Positions 1 to 14,199 are shown, counted from the stretch's first letter. The stretch: 64,000 nt of DNA from Pseudocercospora fijiensis CIRAD86 (GCF_000340215.1 NW_006921541.1:119876-183875), one strand, 5' to 3'. The notes: generated by a model not told the origin, from the letters alone. Numbers and translations: made by a program.

Positions 1-3000
1 GACAATGTTTATTCGTTTGTATAGGAGCTAAAGCTTCTCTCTATATACCGTTAGGTTAGCTCGCTCTAGGTCGTAGAGGACACTATCGAGGTTCTAAATA
101 TATTCGAGAAAGAACCTACGGATGCTAGGCTCTACTTCTTTATTGTCGTACCTAGTTTTAGGGCCCTTAATACCGATATCGTCGAGGAAAGGCATCGCTA
201 TATAGGAGATATAGGCCGCGAGGACTTAGTTTATAATGCGAACGAACTAGGCTACGGAGTTAGTTGCCCCTTAGGGAAGGGTAGTTTGTCTATATAGCCT
301 AAGAGGTATCTCGAAACTAGTAAGGTCGCGGCTATTAGGGTAGAGAGGGATCTAGTCGTAGCCCGAGAAAACATTAACTAGTAAGGCTACAATATAGTTA
401 GCAAAAGCTTCCGAGAACCTATTAGTCTCCGGAGGAAGGTTAGCATCTCTAATCGTAACTGCGTTAAACTTTTGTATAGCGTTAATTAGACGGTACTTCT
501 TTAGTTCCCTAGGAGCTGTTTTCTTTTAAACTAGGAAGTATAGATTACGATACGAGGCATAGGAAGGTTCTAAGGTGCTAGCCTTTATACGCTATCGTAT
601 TATATCCTTAACTATACCGCGTAGGCTTAGGTTTAGCTTAAAACCTAGGTAGGCCTAAGGCTTATATTCGATCGTTCGGATCCTCTACGGAGGGGCAACC
701 TCCGGGTTTATTCTACCTAGGTAAGTAAAGTTATATGCTAACACGGCCTCGCGATTGTATAGAAGCTCGTATAGCAAATCTAGCTTACGATCCGAAAGCT
801 CGATACTAGGTTTGATTTTCGCAAGCCTCTCCTCTATTAGCCTTAACCCCCTAGGGATAGTAGAGAACTTTTTAGTAATGTATTTCTAATCGTACGGACC
901 ATCCCTAGGTAGTAGTATCGCCTCCTAATTAAGGCACTTTTGTCGCTAGTTAGGATTTCCGCTAGGATTAGACCTATCGGTAATGTATACGCTGCCCTTT
1001 ATAGGCTTAATCTTGTCGGCTACCCTCTTATATAGGGTATAGACACTAATCGATTATCGAATCCGAGCTCTCTCTCTTTGTCGTTAGGCCTAGAGATTAG
1101 CGTAATAAAACAGCGCGTAAACTTCCTTAGAAGTCTCCTTAAGTCGATAGATATACAACTAGTAGTCCTAATTTATAACGCCGGCGAAAACGTTAGATTC
1201 GTAATAATACCCCTAGAGTAGCATTAGACTCGCGCTCTAATTTGTTAGTTCGGGTAGACCCGCGTCCGGTAGTAATGCCTCCGGCGACGACGTATAAGAT
1301 AGCATTATCACCTTAACTCGTATAGTAGGTATAGGTAGTCGTTGTGTTATACTCGCTATCGCTTCGAGTACCCGTCTTCTTAGTGCAGAACCTAGAAACT
1401 TGCCTTAACGTACGGAGCGGCGCACTTCTAGAAATAACCTATTTAAGCTATACTAACTTATAGCGCAGATTGCCGGTCTTACAACCGCGCCGTAGCGTTT
1501 CCCGAAGACCGTCTAGAAGTAGCAAGGATATCCTCGTAGGACTTGTAGCTAGTGTTGCCAACATAACTAGTAAATACGACTCGGTTGCCCTTCTAGTTAG
1601 CGATAGTTCCCTCCTAGGAGCTATCGTCGCAGTTGCGCTAGACACTACGAGTTATGCGAGACTATAGCCGACCTAGAATAATTAGCGTATTTAGGTCGGC
1701 GGCAATCTAGAAGGTAAAGGAAAAGCATATACCGAAAGCGTCTACTATAACATTATAGTAGGCACCTACTAGCGTAACCTCCCTATTTACTCCCTATATA
1801 CTAAGGGAAATGTCTCTGTTTATTAGTAGTCTAAGCTATTTAGCCTAGCGCTTACTTATAATAAGTAACTCTAAACCATTATTAAGCATTGCTAGTATCT
1901 ATTAACTATAGCTCCCGATAGTGACCTAAATATAGATAGTAGGGACGACGGCGAAGGAACGGGTAACTGCGGAAAGGTCTACATTATTAGGGATAGAGTA
2001 AAGTTCTTTAGGTTAAGGAGGTCCTACTCGACCGATTTGTTAGCTAGTAAACCGGACAGCCTTAATAGAGACTAAAACTAGAGCAGAGTCGGGATTATTA
2101 CTATCCCCTCGACCTATCTCCTTAACTCCCTCTTCGTTAGCATTATCGATAGTCTCTTAGTTCTCGTAAGTTACCGATTCGCCTTCTACTAACTCTTAGG
2201 TACCTAAAAATTTAGGAAGGAACTATAGGGAAGAGACGTCGATATAGTCTTCTCGTCCCTGTTTCCTTCGAAGGGCAGCGAGGTCTTTTATAAAGGTAGC
2301 ATCGTTAGGGATTCGGCTCTAGAACAGGTTAGTAGGCAAACCGTATACTAGCAGCTCTCCTATAGACACATTAGACTTAAGGTCTAGGAACTATAAAGCC
2401 TAGAAGAGAGCGTTTACCTTTGTGTCTAAGGAGTTAGCTAGGCTAGTACTATACTTTTTTATATACCTATTAAAGCGAAAGCTCTTTAGGTCGGATAACT
2501 TCCGTTTATAGGTAGGTAGGTTAGCTAGGCCTAGGGTACTACTAATGTCGGTAGTAACATCCTCTATATCGACCTCTAGAGTCTCTAGGACGACTAGGCT
2601 TTCTATAGATAGGGTGCTAGGGGCGGTGCTAGGTGCGGTACTAGATCGGGCAGCGCGGTCTATAGCTATCTAGAGAGTCTTAGTTTTAGCGGTTGACTCT
2701 CGCTATTGCTTAGCTTTGTCGGCCGCCTTGTTCTTTAGTACCCTAGTAGGGGCTGCCGCACTAGGGCGAGTAGGGTTCTAAGGGCTCTTACCCTTGCTTT
2801 AGGACTAGGTCTAAGACCGTATAGCAGCGTAGACATCTATACTGTTCTTAGTAACCGCGTAAATATTAGTAACTGCGTCCGGATCCTAAGAAACAAAGTT
2901 AACTTTAATAGGCTTAGTAGTACCGTTACTGCTTCGCTCCTTAACCTGTTTTGCCCTAACCTTCTAAGTTTCTCGTTTAGCAATAGCGGCGAGGGTACTA

Positions 3001-4340
3001 TTCCTAGTGTCCTTAAACTCGATCTTGCCGCCGTACTTCTTTTCTAGAAGGGTCTTTAGCTAAGGCAGCTTCGGGGCTCTCCGATCCCATTCGAAATCAA
3101 TCTTGTCGCCGGTGTCTATATAGTAGAATCGGCCATTTACTTGCATAATAAGCTTCCTTTTAAGAAGCTCTTTCTAGATAGGGTAGGACGATTGGACATG
3201 TTTAAACCCGCTATACATCTAGCACTTGCCGTCTAAGTTAGAATGGATCTTCTATATAGCGTAGACATCTACTAAAGGGGCTTTAGGGTAGTTAGGATCT
3301 AAAACCTAGTAGACTAGTAGTATATCGCCTAGTATAGTAGCATTAATAACCTCCCTAACTCGCTACAATGCTTTCGCATTTAGGTTTAGCTAGGCTAGGG
3401 ATTCAGCTAAGTCCGCGACATCTTAAGAGTGCTTAGTAATAGTAGGAGTTACGGTCTTAGGACCGCTTTGCGATTTAGGAAGGAACTTAGGTCCCTTGCT
3501 TACTAAGGCTTCTTTCCTAACCTACGCTAGGTTATTCCGGTCTTCGCCGTAGATAAACTTCCTCGTATCGGCTACGCTATTAATGTCGGCCTTAATACAC
3601 ACTAGGACCTCTTTGTACTTCCTAAAGCTCTTAGGATCGGCCTCGCTAAGCTTATAGCGACGGAAGATACGCTAAGCTATAGGCTACGGCAACCCCTAGA
3701 GGAGCAGCCTTGTTCTCTAAGAGTTTTCGAGGTTACTCTGTTCGATACTATCCGCTAACTCGACAAACTCGCGGATATACCCCTTTAGGTTGTTATCCTT
3801 AGTGCGCCTTACTAAGTAGAGGGACTCGAGCTACGTACGACTACCTTTAATACGACGGCTATCGCGCTCCCGATACTCCCTTATAAAGGCTATCTTAAAG
3901 GTCTCCTAGTTAGCATTAGACTTGTCGTCCTTTTCTAGGTAGCTAACTAGGGTTTTAAGGGTTCGGTAAAGCTTAGAGGAGGTAGTCCTCGTAAAGGACC
4001 GAATCTTGTACTAGTCGGATTCTCTATCGAGCTCGTAATTAACTAAGCCTTCCTTAAAGCGCTTAATATGTGCTATAGCGTTCCACCCTTCGAATAGGGG
4101 ATTTGCCCTACTCCCTAGCTCTAGCGGGCGACGCTTGTTTTAACGGAGAAGCTTAGTTTGCTTCTCTATTATTTTCATAAGGACAGTGTAGAGCGCCTCT
4201 AGCGTAGAGGGCGTAGGAGGCTTACTTATATTAACTAGTCGCCGCCTAATTTCTTCGTTAATAGGATTAGGGGCGTTCTCGGATTTAGAGGATTCCGCTA
4301 ATTCTCGATGTTCGTTTTCGCTAGAGCTAGAGCTTATTCG
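1..4340 (-). mobile_element. RIP-degraded Gypsy-type LTR retrotransposon, partial
   Basis: Reading the minus strand and treating TAG/TAA as mutated Gln/Trp codons gives a retrotransposon. A gag-like region lies at about 4120-3540 (segments such as FKEGLVNYELDRES and EYRERDSRRIKG), followed by a basic linker. Near the left edge (about 430-1) is reverse transcriptase: FSGYD, a Q-rich stretch, then MPFLDDIGIKGPK, which carries the polymerase Asp-Asp pair. The order gag then RT on the minus strand means the element continues beyond the left edge. No intact reading frame remains; stops occur every few dozen codons. The partner LTR is outside the window, so the element boundary at the right is only approximate. 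Confidence 0.75.
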
Positions 4341-5180
4341 ATTATTGTAAAATAGTTGAAATAGTTAAAATAGAATACTATATAAAGTTGAAATAGAATG
4401 CTATATAAATGTGTTTTTTAGTAACTTTAGTCTGTTTAGTTTGTTGTAATATTGCTATACGAGAGAGTAGTGTATTAGGCTGTTTCTCCTAGTATTACCC
4501 CCGGGGTAGTATTAGGGTTTAGCCTCCTAGGGGTCGCCTAACTACCTCTAGGAGCTGAGTTTGGTAGATTTTTAGGCAAAAGCCGCTCGGAGGGAGAGAC
4601 TGCAATCTCTATTTATACCTAGATCCTAGAAACTAGCTCGTATCTCCTTTAGCTAGGCAGGGGGGCGGTAGCCTTCTTTTTTTTTAGTAGAAGGCTAAGC
4701 ACTATCTAAGCGAGGCTGCGAATCTAGGAACGCCCTACCCGATTAATAGGGGACTCCCTAGCTATCCGACCTGCAATCCGTATTTGCTATCAATTAATAG
4801 TCTTAGTAAACTAAGCAAGGCCGATAGGTAATTAGTCTATCTCCTCCTTAGGCGGGGCTTATCTCGAGCAAGCGGTACTAAATAGGTCTTCGACCCGGAG
4901 CCGAGTCCTTAGAAGCTAGCTATAGCTATAGACTAGGCCCTAAGCTGTAATAGTCCTAAGGGTTTGCAGCTTTTCGGGGTTAAAGCGATGCCCTCGTTAA
5001 GAGGTTTCTCTACTTGTCGTAATAGCCCCTTAAGATACTTCGGTATCGTCCGTATCGTAGGCTCTTATCGTGCCCTCGCTTCGGTTATAGCTATTCGTAC
5101 CTAGAGACTACCTTCAACATACCCGAACCTGTTAGATATAAAGAGATAGCCCTACCTTCGGCTCTAATAAAGGACGGAAA
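4341..5180. other. No gene; probable LTR/leader of the left Gypsy element
   Basis: No coding signal was seen on either strand. The stretch lies upstream of the gag start of the minus-strand element, where its 5' LTR should be, and contains a near-palindrome around a CCCCGGGG core at about 4490-4512. LTR identity cannot be verified because the second copy would lie outside the window. Confidence 0.4.
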
Positions 5181-8100
5181 CTAAAACCACTACTACTACT
5201 AGCAGTAATAGTATAGGCCACCGAGGGTAATATAACCTATAGCAATATAGGCAGCTATGTTTAGCATAATAGGATAACAAGACGGTTGCTTAGGCTAATA
5301 ACCAGAGCCCTACAATATAGGCATTGTGGAAGTGTAACGTAAACAATGTACTATACGAGGTTGGTACTCTATCTACAATATAGAAGGAGGCCTCTTATAT
5401 AGGCTCAAAACTTAGCCTAGGTGTATAGGGCCGGTTACTAGCTAATACTATATTAGTAAGGAGATAGATACAGAAACCTAGCAGGCTATACTATAGGAGG
5501 ATAGGGACCTAATATCAGTTTAAGTAGAGACATCCTAAGGTACACTCTAAGTCTGCTATATATACAACCTACTACTAGACTTAAGAAGCAGTACCTAACT
5601 AAAAACCCTAGAAAGACTACCTAGAGTTATCTAGAGGAACACCTACTAAATCCTACTTAGGGATTTCAACCTCTACTACCCCCTCTAGGGCTTAGACTTT
5701 ACCCTAGCTTACTACTTCCTAGTAGGAAGACTAATTAATATATTAGAGAGAGAAGGAATAGAAATTGTTACCCTAAAGGGACTAATTACTTAGGAGGCAA
5801 GAGGAAGCAGTAGTATACTAGACCTATACTTTGCATTATATTAGATTAGGAATAGGGTTACAAAATATAGGGTCAACTAGGAACTAGAAGAATTATTAGA
5901 CTACTGCCCGGTATAGATTGAACTAAATGTCTAAGCTAATTAGGAAAGGGAACTAGAGGAGAAGCTTAACTAGAAAGGTACCTAATAGAATAGGATTAGG
6001 GAGGAACTAGAAAGGGATCTAAAACTAGAGGAACTCTTAACAAAGCACCTGCTAAGGCTAGAGGACATTAACAAGGCAGTAGAAGCACTAATAGGAATCC
6101 TAAAACAGGTAGCTAGAAAGTATACCCTAGCAAAGAAACATTTACTATACTAGCAACTATACTAGACTAGTAAGTATATAAGGAAGGTTAAAGTAGTAAG
6201 GAAAGCTAGGAGGTAGTAGATACAAACCTATACCTAGGAAGCATAGGATAACTATAACAAAGCCTACTAGGAAAAGAAGATCTAGATTAAGAAAGACAAG
6301 ATACAAGAATAGAGATCTATAATAGGAATAATTATAAAGAAACTAGAGGAGATATAGAGGATAGCTAAATAGGCAAGGAGACCTAAATAGGATAAGGATA
6401 TACTACTACAATTCCCGGACATTATAGACTAATAAGGACAGATGCAGACTACAATAGAAGGGAAAGCAAGAGCCCTAGGCTAACACTTCTTCTATAGAAA
6501 AGTATAAGCAGACCTATTAGACATAAAGGAGAAAGAATAAGAGACTCTACTACTAGGTATACTAAGAGATACCTAGGTTAAACCCGAAACTATTGAAAGG
6601 ATCCTAAAGAAAATTCTAGGCAATAAGGCACTAGGAGAAGACAAGATCTACAACAAACTTCTAAAAGCATATAGGAAGGAGCTAGCCCTAGCACTAGCTA
6701 ATATCTTTTTACAAAGCCTAGCACTAGGATACTATCTAAGACTATTTAGGAAGTCCCTAATAGTAGTGCTAAGGAAGCCCTAGAAGGAAGACTATATACA
6801 GCTTAAGGCCTATAGACTAATAGCCCTACTTAATATAATAGGCAAGGTGCTAGAAAAAATTGTCGCTAAAAGGCTAACAACCTTTGCCGAGGAAAGGAAC
6901 ATCCTTCCTAAAGGCTAGATAGGAGGAAGAAAGAAGAGGTTAACACTAATAGCTATAGAACTAATTATAGAACAGATCAAGTATATCTAGCACTATAGTT
7001 AAAACTAGGTAGCAACCCTCCTCTCTCTTAACATCTTAGGAGCCTTTAATAATGTCTCCTATAAAAGGCTCCTATATATACTTAAATAGAAAGCTATACT
7101 AAACTAGATAGTCCAATTTATCTAGTCCTTCCTATAGGAAAGATTAATATAGCTTATTCTAGGTAAATTCAAATTAGACCTAATACTAACTAAAAAGGGA
7201 ATCCCCTAAGGATTAACACTCTCCCTAATCCTCTTCCTTATCTTTATAGCAGACCTACTCCTACTCCTAGAATTAAAAAACACATTAGTATTAGGGTTTA
7301 TAGATAACACAAACATCCTAGCCTAGTCTAAGACAATAGAAACTAACTGCAAGATCCTAGAAGAGAAGCACTAGGAGTATAAAAAATAGGCAAGGAGGTA
7401 TAGAGCAAAATTCGCCCTAGAAAAGTACTAGCTCATCTACTTTAGTAAGGCTAAATCAACCTATAATATAAAGCAATTAATCACTATCTAAGGCTTTAAA
7501 ACCCAACTATTAGTAGAGCTTAGGGTACTAGGGATCTAGCTAGATCTAAAACTGAATTAGGGACTATAAGTAAAGAAGGCAAAGCAGAGGGCAGATACTA
7601 ATATACAATCTATTAATAGGCTTATAGCCTCTATATAGGGGGCTATATTCGAGAAAGCCAAAGTTATATACAAAGCAATTGTTAAGCTAGCAATACTATA
7701 TAGAGCATAGATATAGACAGCCTAGGAGAAAACACTAAAGAGGATTAAGCAACTAGTTAGTAGGTCCCAAACCTAAAGCCTAAAGAAAATCCTAGGAGCA
7801 TACAAAACTATACTAACAAGGGTAGTAGAAATAGAATTAGGGATCCTACTAGTTAAACAATACTTTAAGGGACTAAGACACTAATATATAGCAAAGACAA
7901 TAGAATACCTAGCCTAATAGACTATCTAAAAGGCACTAGACAAGATAAAAGCCTAGTATATTAGGACTAAGAGGCGAGATAGACTACAAATAACTCCCTA
8001 GAAAGTCAAAGACCTAGAGCAATATAGAGTCTTAATAAGAGAAATGCTAGAGAAAGAGCTTTAGGGACTAAATATAAGGCTAAAGGAAGACAAACCAAAG

Positions 8101-8816
8101 GGAGAGAAACAAAGCCTAGCAGAATCAATTGCTAGATACCTATAGGAGTAGGAATAGAACAAAATACAAGTTAGGCTAGGAACCCTAAAGGCACTAACCA
8201 AATTTAGTTAATATAACTACTAGCTCTATAAGGACCTAAATAGGGCCGAGGCAAGCCTAGCTATCCAAATTAGATCTAAACATATTAGACTTAGATCTTA
8301 CCTATTTAGAAGAAACGTCCTAGGAATTGAAAGTAGGGCTTGCTAATATAGCTACTAATCTTAGAACCCTAAGCATATACTACTAGTCTGCCCTTAATAG
8401 TTAGAAGGCAGAAGTGATTAGAGACTAAAAGCAATAGAAAGGGAATACGATAAGCTAATCTAGAGTAAAGAAGACCTAAAGAGGATAGTAAAGTAGATTA
8501 TCAAACAGGGATTTGTATAACAATTCGTACTAGCAAGGGAAACTAAGGAGTAGATAAGAAGGAGGGAAGAAGAGGGGGAAAGAAGGGCAGGGCAGTAGGC
8601 AAGGTAGTTAGAGGGTAACAACTATAATACTAGTATACCCTAGAGGAAGGAAAACAAGGAAACGAGGAAGATTAACACTTATAAATAGGATAGGAGGGAG
8701 GTTTTTACTAACTGAGTTGGTTTCCTACCTAAAACAATATATAGAAACAGACCTACATAGGCCGAAAGGCACTACAATAGGCAAATAAAATATCTATCTA
8801 TCTATCTATCTATATA
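5180..8816 (+). mobile_element. RIP-degraded LINE (non-LTR) retrotransposon, Tad-like
   Basis: The plus strand, read through TAG/TAA stops, shows an endonuclease-like segment near 5650 (RDFNLYYPL, resembling the GDFN.HHP..G motif) and a non-LTR reverse transcriptase at about 6600-7450. RT motifs include AYRPIALLNIIGKVLEKI, NILGAFNNVSYKRLL (from GAFDNVSH), GIPQGLTLSLILFL and the degenerate catalytic box GFIDNTNILA (from FVDD). Downstream at about 8340-8400 is a Cys/His-like segment ending PKHILLVCP, typical of the C-terminal end of these elements. A TATC simple-sequence tail follows instead of LTRs. The 5' end is uncertain. The element is dead: many stops and loss of one catalytic Asp. Confidence 0.75.
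8791..8816. repeat. TATC microsatellite at the LINE 3' end
   Basis: About five perfect TATC units followed by TATATATA. It directly follows the LINE reading frame and its short A-rich spacer, so it most likely marks the 3' tail used for target-primed integration. Confidence 0.85.
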
Positions 8817-11800
8817 TAGTAGTCTTAAGCGCCGCGATCTCTTCCTTTATCTATTTAATCTCGGCCTATATTTAAGCACTCTAATCGCGCTATAGCGATA
8901 GCGGACTCGGGGTAGCGCGATAATTAAGGAAAGGCTAAATAGGCTACGACTAGTAGTCGTTAGGCTAGGGTAGATTATATACCTCTAGCTAATCTATTTC
9001 GAATTGCATCTATCGAGTATAGGGCCTCTACGGTATTATTAATCTCGAATTAGCTAAATACGCCGATAGAGATAGTTCTAACTAACCCGCGATACTACGA
9101 GGCGGCTTCGAAGGTATATATTCGACCTAGCGGATTAGCTAACGCTAATTGATTTACCGATAAAGAATATATATCTATATATATTATAGTAGCGAACGAG
9201 CGAGGAATAAATAGTCTAAATACGCCGATTACTTCAGTACAATATCGATAGTATTACTATATACCGTCGGCCTAGACTATAATAATTACCGCTAGACTAA
9301 TAATAGCGCTAGATTAATAGTTCCCGAATCCGACTTACGACCGAATTAGGCTAGCGTCGATAAGGTACGAAAATAGCGAATAGTCTATAGGCTACGATTA
9401 TACTTTAGCGTTAGCGGGGCATATCCGATAGGACTAATAAGCGATTATAGATAGCGACTCGGATAGTCTATATAGGAGTAGAGGATAAAACCGCAATTAA
9501 ATACCTCCCCTTTTCGTAGGCTAAATAAGTACGAAGACGCGTATAGTCTAATATATACTATATTAGATTCGCAATAATACTACTACTTATTATAATATAC
9601 TTAGGATAGGTCGCGTCTATAAAGAAGATAAATATAGAACTTAATCGTTATCCGACTCGATAGAGTTAGATAAGGATACTAGATTTAAAGAAGAAAATAG
9701 GGAAGAGACTAGTTTATACGTAGCGACTAGTATTAGATCGAAATTTATAAAGGTAACGTATACTAGAGTACGGCGATAGAGGACTAATATAACTAGTATA
9801 AGGGCAGGAATAGCAAAGATCCGGTAAGGCTAAAACAGAAGTATAGCGACGATAAGGCGGATCGGAGCGACGATATAAAGCTATTAAAACGACGTAAGAA
9901 GCGAGACAAAGGCTTAACGACTTCTAGTAAAGAACGTTTAAATCGAAAGAAGGGCTTACTCGAAGCAAGGGAGCAAATCTTATATAACGAGACGCGTCGT
10001 AAACTATTCGCTATTACGTTAACTAGGGCTAGAGAATATAAGACGATATTTCCTACTACTTAAACCCTAGTATAGGTAGACGAAACAATTAAGGAGATAT
10101 ATAGTAAAAACTACGATCGATTACTAGCTTTACGTAAAATAGTACTATAGCCGAGTAGCTATATACCGTCGAGAGACGTAATCTAAGTAGTCGGTAGAGA
10201 TCCCGATATAATAGTATCGAGACTAATATTAGAATAGTTACGAGAAGCTATACGAAAGAAGCGAGGCTATATTAATACCTATATCCGATCGACCTTAATA
10301 AGCTAAGTACCGATTGTAATAACCGACACTCTAAAAAGGATAGTATATACTAAGAGGATACTCGATACCTAAATCTTCGAGTACTACGACGAGAAACTAG
10401 TAAGACTCTCTCTAAAATAGTATAGTTACTAGATAATAGCTAACGGTCGATATATACTACGCGCTACCTTAGTAAGCTTATATATAAATGTCTAGCGGGT
10501 ATACTACTCTAGTAGGATCGGCGAGGCTAGAAGATATATATTAAATAGTACTACTATAAAGTTACCCCTTTTATAATATTATCTACCGCTACGGTACTTA
10601 GTAGAATACTAACCGGATAGTCGATAGAGTCGCATTTAACTAAAGTTAGAGGTAAAGCGATCTAGCTAGCCTTAGATTATAAGTTAATATACTAGCCGTT
10701 CCTAGATCGGATAACTATATAGAATATAACGGATTAAACTACTCGTAACCTTCGGTTATCGAAAGCGTAGAAGATATACGTATAGTATATAGGTAGAGTA
10801 TAGGATACCCCTAAATTATTAATAAATAACTTCGAGAGCGTACGTAACGATATCGATATACTTATAGCAATCGACGTCGTTTTAGATTCTAATAATAAAA
10901 GCGGATCGATCGAGCGCTATAGTAAGAGTAGTTTACGAGCGCCGTATTCCTCTTACCTACTAATATAATCGATAGGTTCTAAAGCGTCTACTAGGCAATA
11001 ATTAAGTAAATAACTTAAAGCCGGCGATAATACGATAGATAAGTTAGTAGAGGCGGAGGCCCTACCTAAGAAAAACGATATTAGACTACCTATACTATAG
11101 AGCAGTTTCTAAGCAATAGATTAGGAGCCGACGGAGGCTACTAATCCGTTTACTTTAGTACGGGGAGGCAACGGTATAAGTATAACCGAGACAATAGAAT
11201 ATAATAGAACCAAAGACAATTAATATAAAAGATATAGATATACTACGGTAATAACAATAGGGAAAGGATTACGCGCTAATTACTATACGAATATTAGGTA
11301 TTCTAACTAGTCTTATATAATAGATAAGACTTTATTCGCGGCGGTAAGTAATCGCGTTAGGGATATATTAGAGCTAGAAGAGGGGGAGTAGATATAGTAG
11401 GCGGATATAGAGGCGGACGGCGGCAAAGTTAAGAAGATAGTACTTAACGAAGAGACGTAGGATCGAAGAATTAGGAGATATATAGTAAAAGAGAAAAAGA
11501 AGTCGAAAGGAAACAAACGAAAGAAAGTAGAGGTATATCGCTTTAATATAGCTATAGAGGACGAATAGAATATATTCTTATTAACTATAATAAATAGATA
11601 CCCTATATAATATAACGAAATCTATTAATACTATATAAGTTAGTTACTAAGTCGGTACTAACTTAGTATACGTAGTAGACGTATACAAATACTAGTAGTT
11701 ACCCGAGTATATATATATACGTTAGATATTAGTAGAAGCAATAATCGTATAATATACAGATCCGATAGAAAATATAATTTAAAGGGTAGTACTAGTACCT

Positions 11801-12024
11801 ATAACGACTCGAGCCTAACTCGATATACGAGTTAGATAGTAAAGAATAAAATTCTAACTACGATTAGATTTACTAGAATTTCTAGATCGCGACGATCCTA
11901 TTAGACAAGATCTTTAACGTACGATCCTAAGGATCCTAAGCGATCCTATCGATAGGATCGTCGCGATTAGTAAAAAAGTTTCTATAACGAATACAAATAC
12001 CTCGCTATAAAAATTACTAGGAAC
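8817..12024. mobile_element. Unclassified RIP-degraded repeat
   Basis: Composition is the same as the surrounding dead transposons (TpA-rich, CpA-poor, CpG retained). On the plus strand, reading TAG as mutated Gln, long stretches look like a former coding region at about 9850-11600, for example a Lys/Arg-rich segment near 11480-11530 and a possible degraded Cys-knuckle region near 10500-10600. No family could be named with confidence. It may be the left part of a repeat that the large Gypsy element split, with the right part at 25872 onward, but no matching target duplication was found at the junction. Confidence 0.5.
11886..11967. repeat. 16-bp perfect inverted repeat (hairpin)
   Basis: The arms 11886-11901 and 11952-11967 are exact reverse complements (ATCGCGACGATCCTAT). 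The 50-bp loop contains further GGATCCTA/ATCGAT palindromes. It sits about 60 bp left of the large Gypsy LTR. It is unusual for surviving intact in DNA that has been heavily mutated. Confidence 0.8.
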
Positions 12025-12731
12025 TATTATTATAGTAGCTACCTAGAAAGCACCGACAAGTCCTATAAGCTAGCCGCTATACTATAAGGTAATATCGGAT
12101 TTAAGTTGCCTTAGTAGTAGAGGCCCCCGGCGAAGTAGGTCGCCTAGTTAGCCGCCTATTTAGCCGTATAACGTAATATCTTAGGGACTCCCGCGGAGGC
12201 CGTATATAGTAGAACAATACGTTATATATTAATATATAAACGACGGGACTATACTAAACTACGCGTACGTATATACGGACGATAGTAAGCGAGATATATA
12301 GAGTCGTAGGACTAATCCGAATAGTAGGAAGGAACCGGAAGATAGGGAAGAGCTAGGAGAAATATATTTACTTAAGAGCGGTTAAACGAGTTCGTATATA
12401 CGCGCCGCGTAAGTTAGCTAGAAGACAAAGGCACTACGAGATAGCGGATAAGCGGAATACGCGCGCGCGCGCTTAGCGCGTAGGGAAGGACCTAAAAGTA
12501 GAGGTTTACTAAGAAGTTAGTAAGTAGGATATATATACTTACGCTTACGCGTCGGACGCGCTAGACGCCCGTAGGGCGGGATACTAAGGAAGGGGCTCTC
12601 CCTCTAAGGTACCCTTCTTCCTTTCTTCGTAGTTCGTCTTATATAGATAGTAGCTATATTAATTTAGTGCTCCTTCTAGTATAGTTTAAAGTTTCGTATA
12701 TATTCTTACTACTTAGCCTCTAACCCTTATA
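12025..12731 (+). repeat. 5' LTR of outer Gypsy element
   Basis: Matches 25157-25871 throughout, including a distinctive run of alternating GC (near 12464-12480) and the terminal segment CTAACCCTTATA. The residual primer-binding region follows at 12732-12760. Confidence 0.85.
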
Positions 12732-12765
12732 TTACGAACTGCCTTAAAAAAACGCCTCTATTAAG

Positions 12766-12961
12766 TGTAAGAAGGGTATGTTAGCAGGTAGATAGGGTAG
12801 TAGTAGGTATAAGTAGTATTCGATAAGGAGCTAGGAGGAGAGGGAGGAAGGTAGGCAAGTTAGCCTATTACTAAGCGCCAAGCCCTACCTAAGGCACTAA
12901 GACCCTAGCTTCACTTAGCCTAGTTATATGCCAATTACGTGTAGCCTCTTTAGCCCTAATA
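12766..12961 (-). repeat. LTR of nested Gypsy element (left copy, 3' LTR)
   Basis: 196 bp, nearly identical to 19687-19882; differences are almost all transitions at CA/TG sites. Preceded by TTAAG. Confidence 0.9.
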
Positions 12962-14199
12962 TACGCTTCCCTTCTAAAGGCCGCGCCCTCGTAGCCTATC
13001 TATATTCTACGACCTCTATTACCGCTAACTTAGCAAGTCTAATAAGCTGCTTAGCCCGCGCTAAATTGAACACTTAACTACCTAATTATGTAACTATGTT
13101 AAACCTTACCTCTAATAACACAATGTATAACTCTAACTGCGCTATCTCTATATATAATAAACTATAAAGTAATATATATCTATAAGAATTGAAGGCCTTC
13201 GACTAATTATAATACGAGCGCGTCTTCCCTACTATAATAGGTAGACGTACGAGGTATTACAGCACTGCCTCCGTTCTAAGTAATATCGTATCGAGTTCTT
13301 TGCGTCTACTCTTAAAAGACCTAGCAATATCCGCTTCTAAGGGTTTGTCCGCTTCTAAGGGTTATTGTTCTTATTATTCGTAGTTTCGCTAGCCCTAATT
13401 AGCTAGGTTTAGTAGCCTTCAATTGTCAATCTTATCTTATCTTTTCCGAAAAAACACAGCTCGTCTAGTTTCTATAGGTAAAGGCTGTTATAAGTGTAGT
13501 AGTAGAGGTTCGTCTCGCTTAAAGGATTAGATAGATCGAGGAGTAACCTATTATCCGCAAGATCGACCCCGGCTAGCTTAGCTCTATAGTTTTACCCTTA
13601 GTTAGCTAGTCTATTAGTCGCTTAATCTTTTAAGCGGCTTAAAGTTTTAATTAAAGTTTTAATTAAAGGCAGGTAAGGTTGTATCTATAGGTATAGTAAT
13701 AGTAGCAAGTAATATTAATAATAGCGACGCTAGTCGTCTTAGCGCTAACTTTACCTCGCTTCTAATCTCCTTCTTCTACTAATAACACACTCCGCAATAC
13801 CGTTACTAATATAGCCGCGCCGGCCGTGCCGCCCTTTAGTATAAGCGAGACGCTGTCGTTATTATTATTATTACTATTCCACGCGCGTACGCGCCGCCCT
13901 CGCCGATCGCCTAGGCCTCGAGGCCTTGATAGAAGGAAGGAATAAGAGGGGGCGTTAAAAGGAGGGTCTTATAGGGTGCGCTAGTAAAGAGGTAGATTCC
14001 TTAAAAGGGTAGGGGATTAGTCGACAGTTATAGCGCGCTCGTTAACACTTAGTGCGCGTCCACTATAGTAGTATAGTCTTATTGTCCTTCGTTGCTAACA
14101 ATTGCCCGCTTCTAATTAGTTAGCTAATAGTACCCCGGGGGTAGCATTATTCCTAGGCGACATTATAGGCATTATAAGCTCTTAGCCTTCTTCGTGTTC

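Noticed and set aside
1448..1667. Overlapping 65-codon frames on both strands
   Set aside because: Both are chance openings in RIP-mutated Gypsy sequence.
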